This document shows positions 1 through 5,747 of a DNA stretch of 6,266 nt, piece by piece. The position numbers were made by a program, and so were the translations under genes. Under the pieces are notes generated by a model. The model worked only from the letters and a program-made list of their open reading frames with translations, was not told where the DNA came from and ran no database searches. The stretch comes from Archaeoglobaceae archaeon (GTDB lineage Archaea; Halobacteriota; Archaeoglobi; Archaeoglobales; Archaeoglobaceae). The DNA is taken from the NCBI GenBank assembly GCA_027038095.1, contig JALVYA010000222.1:1-6266 (forward strand), in the 5' to 3' direction. Position 1 is the first letter of the stretch; the number at the start of each line of letters is the position of its first letter.

Positions 1-701
1 CTGCTTATGAGCTCTTCATCCGGTGGGTAGCCTATGAAGGGATCAACGTATTCTCTGTCCTCATCCATGACCCATATCAGTATTTTCTCCCTCCTCACGT
101 TTTCGGAATTTTTTCTGAAGAATTTTATGAACGGTAGCGGCGTTTTATCGGTGAGAACGACAACGACGTAATTTTCTTCGAAATCTCTGGCGAGTTTGAA
201 GTGAAACGTTATGTCTTCGTCGAGTTCATCTATACTCGATATGAAAAGTCTGTAACCTTCATTCCTCCTGATCACGAGAAAAATACCCTCTCTATCGGGT
301 TTTACTCCAAAAAATCTGGAAAATACGGAATCAGCGGCATCTAAAGCATCTGAAATCCTTCTCGCCTTTAAAACTTCCTCGATAGCCTTCACCTTTTCAG
401 GAACATCTGGCTTAAATCCGTGAGGACAGAAAAGCGTGCATCCACTCTCCTCTACCCTTTCAGGTAAAAAACAGGATATTGTTACGGGTTCGCTGAAAAG
501 TGCATCTCTAACCATTTTTGAGAACTCGCTCAGCTTGCTCGAATCTGTTATCAGGTCTGTTATTTTTGCCGTCTCCGCTCTCTTCCTGAGCAGAAACCTC
601 AAAGCTAACCTATCTACCTCCTCCTCACTCGTCGTAGCCCTCTCCTCGCCTGCAAGGTAACTGCAAATCCATTCAACGCATTCAGCAACGAGGTCGAGCA
701 T
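1..701 (-). CDS. Unrecognised alpha/beta protein downstream of scpB (3' end outside window)
   Basis: I do not recognise this family. The frame is open without a stop from ATG at 701 to the left edge, giving 233 codons with the C-terminus missing. The start is firm: an in-frame TAG lies at 710-708 and ATG 701 is the first usable start after it. Residues 1-65 look helical and acidic (EERATTSEEEVDRL). Residues 77-94 hold a Cys/His cluster (C77, C88, C92, H94, with CTLFCPHG). Residues about 105-130 are helical. The last 100 residues alternate strands and helices, with clear strands at GIFLVIRR, YRLFISSI, NYVVVVLTD and KILIWVMDED. I see no signal peptide, membrane segment or Walker A. It starts 9 bp after the scpB stop, so it is either the last visible gene of the smc operon or is driven by the TATA-like element inside scpB. 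No Shine-Dalgarno is visible. Certainty is high that it is a gene; its function is unknown. Confidence 0.85.
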   Translation of the reverse strand, partial: MLDLVAECVEWICSYLAGEERATTSEEEVDRLALRFLLRKRAETAKITDLITDSSKLSEFSKMVRDALFSEPVTISCFLPERVEESGCTLFCPHGFKPDVPEKVKAIEEVLKARRISDALDAADSVFSRFFGVKPDREGIFLVIRRNEGYRLFISSIDELDEDITFHFKLARDFEENYVVVVLTDKTPLPFIKFFRKNSENVRREKILIWVMDEDREYVDPFIGYPPDEELIS

Positions 702-710
702 CAGAATCTA

Positions 711-1322
711 TCATGTTTTTTCACGTATATACTTTTCCAGCCTCGCATCTCTCTTCGCAGCACTTGCCAGAAACTTTTTAACGGATTCGGGATTTGACGA
801 TTTCAGTCCGAAGTACTCTGCGAATTTTCTGGTCGTTGTTATTACCTTCGTCCTTCCGGACGGCTCTAACCTTATAAAGCCGAGCTCTTCGAGTTTTCTG
901 ACGTGTTCGTAGCACCTGTTTCCCCTTATTTTCGCCAGCTCCGATAGCTTCACCGGCTGTTTGAATGCTATTACTGCAAGAGTTCTCAGAGCGCCTCTTT
1001 CCATGTCGAGCTCTCTGAACCTGTCCACGTAAACGCTGTACTCAGGTTTCACCCTCATCGTGTACTTTCCCCCGACCTCCATTATCTCAAGTGCAGTTGC
1101 CCTCGTTCTGTACTCCTCCTGAAGGAGAAATACGGCATCTCTAACTGCTTTGAGTTTAACGCCTGCAATTCTCGCTATCTTTGTGAGGGTTATCGGTTCC
1201 GGAGAAGCGAATAGAATTGCCTCGACGATTCTGAGCAGGTCGCTGTTAGCTTTACTTTTATTTTCTACAGTTTCTCCGTCAGCGTTTTCACGGTTTTCAC
1301 GGTTCTGCATTTCCCTCTGCAT
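711..1322 (-). CDS. scpB: Segregation and condensation protein B (ScpB)
   Basis: ScpB is the tandem winged-helix (kite) subunit of the SMC-ScpAB complex. A ScpB dimer binds the central part of the ScpA kleisin and modulates the SMC ATPase and DNA loading. Residues 28-95 form the first winged helix (LLRIVEAILFASPEPITLTK). Residues 105-172 form the second, with the family hallmarks LRTLAVIAFKQPVKLSEL, IRG, the recognition-like helix YEHVRKLEELGFI and the terminal TTRKFAEYFGL. The length of 203 aa is normal. Residues 1-25 are a low-complexity charged leader (QNRENRENADGE) made of short DNA repeats. I chose the ATG at 1322 because GGTGAG sits 5 nt before it. The alternative ATG at 1310 (Met5) has AGAGG only 3 nt away. 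The gene overlaps the end of scpA by 26 bp, which suggests translational coupling. The C-terminus after residue 175 is a basic helix (KKFLASAAKRDARLEKYIREK). Confidence 0.95.
   Translation of the reverse strand: MQREMQNRENRENADGETVENKSKANSDLLRIVEAILFASPEPITLTKIARIAGVKLKAVRDAVFLLQEEYRTRATALEIMEVGGKYTMRVKPEYSVYVDRFRELDMERGALRTLAVIAFKQPVKLSELAKIRGNRCYEHVRKLEELGFIRLEPSGRTKVITTTRKFAEYFGLKSSNPESVKKFLASAAKRDARLEKYIREKT
725..738 (-). promoter_or_regulatory. Candidate archaeal BRE/TATA promoter for the gene starting at 701
   Basis: Read on the minus strand the site is GGAAAAGTATATAC, a purine-rich BRE-like hexamer followed by a TATATA core (731-726). The core is centred about 27 nt before the ATG at 701. 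Archaeal transcription usually starts roughly 25 nt downstream of the TATA centre, so transcription would begin at or next to the start codon, giving a leaderless message. That fits the absence of a Shine-Dalgarno. The site lies inside the last codons of scpB (EKYIR), so coding constraint alone could have produced it. Confidence 0.4.
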
Positions 1323-1325
1323 TTC
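1284..1325 (-). repeat. Two short direct repeats at the scpA/scpB junction
   Basis: Two adjacent period repeats occupy the gene overlap. TCTGCATTTC (plus-strand reading) occurs exactly at 1304-1313 and 1316-1325, 12 bp apart, and each copy contains an scpB start codon (ATG 1310 and ATG 1322). Next to it, a 9-bp period (GTTTTCACG) runs perfectly from 1284 to 1304, about 2.3 copies. It encodes NRENREN in ScpB and supplies the scpA TGA stop at 1299-1297. Such arrays usually arise by replication slippage. They explain both the gene overlap and the poorly structured ScpB N-terminus. Confidence 0.85.
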
Positions 1326-2127
1326 TGCTCACCGGAAATATAAATATATCATCCTCGTAAATTTTTTCCTGCTCTATTTCAATTTTTTTCCTGTAAGTCA
1401 GGTAGAGTATGGAAACGAACAGTGAAAGCTTCCTCTTCAACCCTCTACCCTCGGCCAGCTCGGAAAAGGTAACGAAGTCTCTCCTCTCGAACAGTTTTTT
1501 GAGCTCCTCTTCCACAGCTGAAATCGTATCCTCCATGTCTTCTTCGTGTGGCGTTTTGAGCACGGTATTCCTTATGCTGCCCGTATCTCTCTTCTTCTTT
1601 TTCGTCTTCTCCGCTCTTTCGAGCTCTCTCAGCAGGTCTTTCAGGGTCGTAAACCTTCTGACCTTTCGGTGTGGTCTCATCAGGTGGGCTATTATTTCGT
1701 CCTCAAACAGGTTTTCTTCGCTTTTTTCAACTGTATCCAGACCAAAACCTTCAAAATCGTCGAAATCTATCTCTCCGTAGTAGTCGTAATCAGGCGTGCC
1801 TGTGAATTCGTAATCTTCCCCGCATTCTCTTCCACCCTCTATGGCATCTTCAGAACCCGTGGGTTCTTCGTTTTCGGAAACGCAGAGCACAGCCTCTTCA
1901 GCCAGAATCTCTGCCTTCATTCTCGTGAGAATGGCGGCGTACAGCAAAACTCTCCCCGATATTCTCAGGTCAAGTTTCCTCGCTCTTTCGAGCTCCAGCA
2001 GAAACTTATCCGCTACCTCGACGACGTCTATGTTCCACGGATCTATCTTTCCCTGTTTTGCCATGTCCACGAGGAGTTTTACAGGATCCTCTAACTTCCC
2101 GAGTTCTTCCTGCCCTGCTGGCTCCAT
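1297..2127 (-). CDS. scpA: Segregation and condensation protein A (ScpA kleisin)
   Basis: ScpA is the kleisin that closes the SMC ring. Its N-terminal domain binds the neck of one SMC, its C-terminal winged helix binds the head of the other, and the middle binds ScpB. The N-terminal signature is clear at residues 14-43 (VKLLVDMAKQGKIDPWNIDV), followed by the helices of residues 44-80 (RKLDLRISGRVLLYAAILTRMKAE). Residues 83-145 are a very acidic, aromatic-rich linker with 24 Asp/Glu and only 2 Arg/Lys. Residues 150-180 are basic and helical (RPHRKVRRFTTLKDLL, then KTKKKKR). Residues 200-265 are the winged helix (FVTFSELAEGRGLKRKLSLF, YLTYRKKIEIEQ). At 276 aa it is at the long side for archaeal ScpA because of the linker. 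ATG 2127 is the first start after an in-frame TAA at 2145-2143 and follows an SD-like AGGATGGTG. It lies 42 bp after smc and overlaps scpB by 26 bp. Confidence 0.95.
   Translation of the reverse strand: MEPAGQEELGKLEDPVKLLVDMAKQGKIDPWNIDVVEVADKFLLELERARKLDLRISGRVLLYAAILTRMKAEILAEEAVLCVSENEEPTGSEDAIEGGRECGEDYEFTGTPDYDYYGEIDFDDFEGFGLDTVEKSEENLFEDEIIAHLMRPHRKVRRFTTLKDLLRELERAEKTKKKKRDTGSIRNTVLKTPHEEDMEDTISAVEEELKKLFERRDFVTFSELAEGRGLKRKLSLFVSILYLTYRKKIEIEQEKIYEDDIFIFPVSRNAEGNAEP
1328..1333 (-). promoter_or_regulatory. Shine-Dalgarno of scpB, supports start at 1322
   Basis: GGTGAG on the minus strand is complementary to the end of archaeal 16S rRNA and lies 5 nt before the ATG at 1322. It is within the last codons of scpA (PVS), so ribosomes finishing scpA pass directly over it. 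It favours the ATG at 1322 over the duplicate ATG at 1310. Confidence 0.55.
1337..1349 (-). promoter_or_regulatory. Weak candidate TATA element inside the 3' end of scpA
   Basis: The minus strand reads ATATATTTATATT here, an AT-only stretch resembling an archaeal TATA box. A start site about 25 nt downstream would fall near 1317, between the two candidate scpB start codons, so such a transcript could use only the Met5 start at 1310. The preceding bases (GAGGATG) are a poor BRE. The codons encode IFIF of the ScpA winged helix, so the AT-richness may simply be coding. Confidence 0.2.
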
Positions 2128-2131
2128 ACTG

Positions 2132-2140
2132 CACCATCCT
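2132..2140 (-). promoter_or_regulatory. Shine-Dalgarno-like site of scpA
   Basis: AGGATGGTG on the minus strand ends 4 nt before the scpA ATG at 2127. It is an interrupted match to the anti-Shine-Dalgarno, with AGG and GGTG both pairing. It lies in the 42-bp smc-scpA spacer, which contains no hairpin or T-tract that would suggest a terminator, so smc and scpA are probably co-transcribed. Confidence 0.5.
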
Positions 2141-2169
2141 GCTTAATTTTACGTACTCCTGCCTTACTC

Positions 2170-5100
2170 TTATCCCTGCGCCTCTACCTCTGCTTCTTCC
2201 TTTATCGCTTCTTTCCTTTCTTTAACTTTCAGCTTTATGCCCGTTACCTTCGAGCAGTTATCTCTGCCCATCGTTACGCCAACTATGGCGTCTGCCATTT
2301 CGAGAGTCGGCTTTCTGAGAGAAACAACGATAAACTGTGCGTCTTTTGACCTCTCCTTTATCAGCCTCGCAACCCTGCCAACGTTAGCACCGTCAAGAAA
2401 CATGTCTATCTCGTCAAAGGCGTAGAACGGGGCCGGTTTGTACATCTGAATGGCAAATATTAAAGCCAACGCTATGAGACTTTTTTCCCCTCCGCTGAGA
2501 GCTTCTATTCTTCTGACGGGTTTGCCGTAGTACTTCACCTTTATGTTCAAACCGCTGTTGAACGGATCCTCTCCGTCGAGGTACAGGTTGCCCTCTCCAT
2601 CCGTCAGCGTTTTTATGACTCTGGAGAAGTTCTCCTTTACAGCATTGAAGGTCTCAAAAAAGGCGTCTCTTTTCATCTTTTCGTATTTCTCTATTCTATC
2701 CAGTATTTCGCTTCTCTCCTTTTCGAGGCTGAGCTTCTTTTCGAGAAGGCTGTCTCTTCTGCTCCTGACCCTTTCGTACTCCTGAATTGCTTTCATGTTG
2801 ACGTCGCCGAATTTCTTCAGTTCCCCGTCTATTTCCTCTATTTTTCTGATCGCTTCGTCCATCGGCGGTATTTCTCCTTCAATCAGCCTGTTTTTATCCA
2901 CTTTTTCGATCTCTGTTCTCACGTTCATCAGGGAATCTTTCCTCGCCTTAATTCTCTCTTCCACAGCCGCTACTGCGTATTTGCACGCGTCTCTATCTTT
3001 TTCCAGCTTTCTGCTTTTTTCGAGCAGTTCATCTCTCTCTTTCCTGAGCTCTCTGACGTTCTTACCTATTTTTTCCTCTTCCTCCTTCAGGTTCCTCAGT
3101 TCCTCTTCAAGCTCTTTAACTCTTTTTCTGCCATTCCGTATTTTTTCTTCAAGCTCAGAAATTTCCTTTTTCAGCCTTTCCCTCTCTCTGTTTTTCTCTT
3201 CTATCCACTCTTCCACCTGTTTTTTCTTGAATTCGGCGTTTTCAAGCCTTTTCTCCGCGTTCATCAACCTGCTGTAAGCGGCTGACAGTTCCTCCTTCAG
3301 CTCCTCGTACTTTCTGGTAATTTCCGGTATCTCGCTGTCTCCGAGCTTCTTTTCTATCCCTTTTATTTTTCTCTCTTTTTCCGCTATTTCTTCTGACAGT
3401 TTGTCTATTTCTCTGTCCAGCTCCATTATTTTTTGAGACGTTTCCCTCTTCTCTTTCTCCATTTCTGCAATCTGCTTTTCGAGTTCGTCGAGCATCTCAG
3501 TCTCGTCAGCAATCAGCCTTTTGGCTGAATCGATCTCTTCCCTTATCCTCCTGACTTCGGCGCTTTTCTCGTCGATCTGCTGCTGGTAGTCTCTCCTCTC
3601 CTCCTCGAGCTTTCCTATTTTAGCCATTATTTCAGACTTTCTGCTCTTGAAAACCGTTATTTCCTCGAGAATCCTCTTCTCTCTCTCCACGAGGTCTTTG
3701 GACAGCAGGAAACCTTTTTTCCTCTCGTGGTAGCCACCGCTCATCGCGCCGCTTCTCTCCACCAGATCTCCGTCCAGCGTTACCATTCTTCCCCTGAACC
3801 TGTCCATTAGCTTTCTTGCAGTCTCTATCCTGTCAACGACAAGCGTGTCCCTGAAAACGTAGTTAAACACGGGAATGAACCTTTTTTCGCACTTTACGAG
3901 GTTTACGGCGTAATCAACAACTCCGGGATAGCTCAGGATTGAGCCGTCGAGTTCCAGTTTTCCGAAGTTCTTCTTTATCCTGTTCAGAGGCAGGAATGTT
4001 GCTCTCCCACCCCTTATCTGTTTCAGGTAGTTTATGGCTCTCACGGCATCATCCTCGTTTTCAACGACTATGTACTGCAAAGCGTTTCCCGCAGCAACTT
4101 CCAGTGCCACCGCAAACCTCTCCTCAACCCTGCACAGCTGGGCAACTGTCCCGAATATACCCGGTAATGCCCTCCTCTCCTTTGCTTCGAGAACGAGGTC
4201 AACGCCTTTCGAAAAACCGGATTCTATGGCATTTGCCTCAGCCCTTAGCTTGGCAAGCTCGACTTCGAGTAACTTTATTTTTTCCTCTATTTTTGCGAGC
4301 TCATCCTTCAGAGAGAAGAGTTTGCTGTCTGTATCGTTTCTCTTCTTTACGAGTTTGCTCGCCTCCATTTCAGCAGTGTTTATGGTTTTGAGCAGGCTAT
4401 CAACTCTGGAGTTAAGCTCTTCAATTCTTTCCCTCGATTTTTCGGCTTTTTTCTTGAGTGTGTCCAGATTTACTTCAGAAAGTCTCACGGACTCGATCAG
4501 CCTGTCTTTTTCTCTCAGCAAATCGCTCCTCTTGCTTTTGAGTTCCTCAAGCTTTTCCCTCTCTCTGAGCAGCTCGTCCCTCAAAGCCCTGTGTCTGGAA
4601 TCGACTTCCTGCATCCTGTCCTTCAGCAGACTCACCTTCACTTCCAGCTCGTCAACAACAGCCTGAAGACTCTCCTTTTCCACGGCAATTCTGTCGCAAT
4701 CGTTTTTGTGCTCGTTCAGCTCTTCTTCGAGTTTTGAAACGGCCAGATTTACCTCCGTCAGCTTATCCTTCAGCTTTTCAATTTCGCTCTGGTAGAGCTC
4801 CTCAGACTTCCTGATGCTCTCCATCTCCGAGGTAACCTCAAGAATTCTCTGGTTTATCTCCGCATACGATTCGCCCGTCATCTCCGTTATTTTTGAGGAG
4901 ATTTCGCCTATCTTTCCGTTCAGCGCTTCGAGCTCCCTGCCGAGTTCTGCCATTCTGTGAATTAGCCTGTCCTTATCGAGTTCGAGCTTTTGAATTTCTC
5001 TCTCAAGCCTCTCAGCCCTGCCGAGCAAAAGTCTGTAGTGATGGGTTTCAACGACCCTTGAGTAGAATTCCTTCTCTTCAAGAAGAGACCTGTACCTGAT

Positions 5101-5733
5101 CGCTTCTTCCCTGTCCTTCTCGAGCTGTGCGAGGTTGCTGGAGATTTCGCTTAAAATGGCTTCTATTTTTTCTATGTTCTCTCTGACCCTGTCGAGCTCC
5201 TCTAAAGCCTTCTCCTTTTTCTCCTCGAACTCGGAAATTCCCGCTATGTCGTCTATTATTTTTCTCCTCTGGACTGGCGTCATCTCGGTTATTTTCGTCA
5301 CGTCTCCCTGCATTATGACGTTGTAAGCCTCTCCGTGAATACCCACCCTGGCAAGCATGTCCTGTATTTCCGAGAGACTGCACGGCTTTCCGTTCAGGTA
5401 GTAGTAGCTGTAGTACCCCTTTTCCGTGATTTTTATCTTCCTCGTAACGGTGATGTCCCCGTCAAAGGGCAGGGCAGAGTCGCTGTTGTCAAAGGTTATC
5501 GACACCTCAGCCTCGCTCGTATTTTTCCCGCTGTAAAGCAGATCGGTCAGCTTTTCAGCTCTCAGAGCTTTCGTTGACGATGTAAGTCCGAGACAGAACA
5601 CAATGGAGTCGATTATGTTCGACTTTCCACTCCCGTTTGGCCCGCTGATAGCGGTAAATCCCCTGAAAAAGGGTATCTCCACTTTTTTTCCAAAAGACTT
5701 GAAGTTTTTGAGGGTTATCTTTTTGATGTACAT
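2170..5733 (-). CDS. smc: Chromosome segregation ATPase SMC, full length
   Basis: This is the ring-forming ABC-type ATPase of the prokaryotic condensin. It works as a homodimer with ScpA and ScpB to compact and resolve nucleoid DNA by ATP-driven loop formation. The N-terminal head (1 to about 155) has MYIKKITLKNFKSFGKK, Walker A GPNGSGKS at 31-38, Arg58 in LRAEKLTDLLYSG, and Q-loop Gln142 (NVIMQGD). An N-terminal coiled coil runs from about 160 to 505. The hinge (about 510-668) has GIFGTVAQL, GGRATFLPL at 575-582, TLDGDLVERSGAMSGG and no zinc-hook CxxC, which excludes Rad50. The returning coil runs from about 680 to 1020 and includes GDVNMKAIQEYE at 976. The C-terminal head has LSGGE at 1079-1083, Walker B FYAFDE with D1107/E1108, D-loop Asp1114, and FIVVSLR, the archaeal form lacking the bacterial switch His. 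The two coils are nearly equal in length (about 345 aa), as expected for an antiparallel arm. The last 20 residues are a charged tail. At 1187 aa the length is typical. No Shine-Dalgarno precedes ATG 5733. Confidence 0.98.
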   Translation of the reverse strand: MYIKKITLKNFKSFGKKVEIPFFRGFTAISGPNGSGKSNIIDSIVFCLGLTSSTKALRAEKLTDLLYSGKNTSEAEVSITFDNSDSALPFDGDITVTRKIKITEKGYYSYYYLNGKPCSLSEIQDMLARVGIHGEAYNVIMQGDVTKITEMTPVQRRKIIDDIAGISEFEEKKEKALEELDRVRENIEKIEAILSEISSNLAQLEKDREEAIRYRSLLEEKEFYSRVVETHHYRLLLGRAERLEREIQKLELDKDRLIHRMAELGRELEALNGKIGEISSKITEMTGESYAEINQRILEVTSEMESIRKSEELYQSEIEKLKDKLTEVNLAVSKLEEELNEHKNDCDRIAVEKESLQAVVDELEVKVSLLKDRMQEVDSRHRALRDELLREREKLEELKSKRSDLLREKDRLIESVRLSEVNLDTLKKKAEKSRERIEELNSRVDSLLKTINTAEMEASKLVKKRNDTDSKLFSLKDELAKIEEKIKLLEVELAKLRAEANAIESGFSKGVDLVLEAKERRALPGIFGTVAQLCRVEERFAVALEVAAGNALQYIVVENEDDAVRAINYLKQIRGGRATFLPLNRIKKNFGKLELDGSILSYPGVVDYAVNLVKCEKRFIPVFNYVFRDTLVVDRIETARKLMDRFRGRMVTLDGDLVERSGAMSGGYHERKKGFLLSKDLVEREKRILEEITVFKSRKSEIMAKIGKLEEERRDYQQQIDEKSAEVRRIREEIDSAKRLIADETEMLDELEKQIAEMEKEKRETSQKIMELDREIDKLSEEIAEKERKIKGIEKKLGDSEIPEITRKYEELKEELSAAYSRLMNAEKRLENAEFKKKQVEEWIEEKNRERERLKKEISELEEKIRNGRKRVKELEEELRNLKEEEEKIGKNVRELRKERDELLEKSRKLEKDRDACKYAVAAVEERIKARKDSLMNVRTEIEKVDKNRLIEGEIPPMDEAIRKIEEIDGELKKFGDVNMKAIQEYERVRSRRDSLLEKKLSLEKERSEILDRIEKYEKMKRDAFFETFNAVKENFSRVIKTLTDGEGNLYLDGEDPFNSGLNIKVKYYGKPVRRIEALSGGEKSLIALALIFAIQMYKPAPFYAFDEIDMFLDGANVGRVARLIKERSKDAQFIVVSLRKPTLEMADAIVGVTMGRDNCSKVTGIKLKVKERKEAIKEEAEVEAQG

Positions 5734-5747
5734 GTTTCGGCAGTAAA

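Noticed and set aside
57..83. Walker B look-alike (ILIWVMDED) in the left-hand protein
   Set aside because: No Walker A/P-loop is present in the 233 visible residues, so an ATPase call is not supported.
1366..1392. T-rich runs on the plus strand (for example AATTTTTTT) as a terminator
   Set aside because: All genes are on the minus strand, where these are A-runs. They encode Lys/Ile/Glu of ScpA, and no plus-strand gene needs terminating.
1150..2146. Several overlapping plus-strand frames antisense to scpA and scpB (for example 1546-2094)
   Set aside because: The opposite strand encodes clearly recognised ScpA and ScpB. The antisense products show no domain and have the composition of a reverse complement.
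2128..2169. Possible terminator or promoter in the smc-scpA spacer
   Set aside because: The 42 bp show no convincing inverted repeat, minus-strand T-tract or TATA box; only an SD-like sequence before scpA is supported.
2795..3277. 160-codon open frame on the plus strand, almost all Ser/Leu/Phe/Ile
   Set aside because: It is the antisense of the Glu/Lys/Arg-rich SMC coiled coil. The GAG/GAA/AAG codons read backwards as CTC/TTC/CTT, which explains the composition and the lack of stops.
4034..4666. 210-codon plus-strand open frame, with another at 3939-4391
   Set aside because: Both lie wholly antisense to the smc hinge and N-terminal coil, have low-complexity Ser/Leu content and no recognisable domain.
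5078..5383. 101-codon minus-strand frame inside smc, and a 66-codon one at 5555-5755
   Set aside because: These are out-of-frame readings of intact smc. They contain frame-shifted echoes of SMC sequence and no independent motifs. smc itself has no frameshift.
2170..5733. Rad50 or MukB/MksB as the identity of the large ATPase
   Set aside because: There is a full globular hinge with GGRATFLPL and AMSGG instead of a CxxC zinc hook. The signature, DEID Walker B and adjacent scpA/scpB are those of classical SMC.
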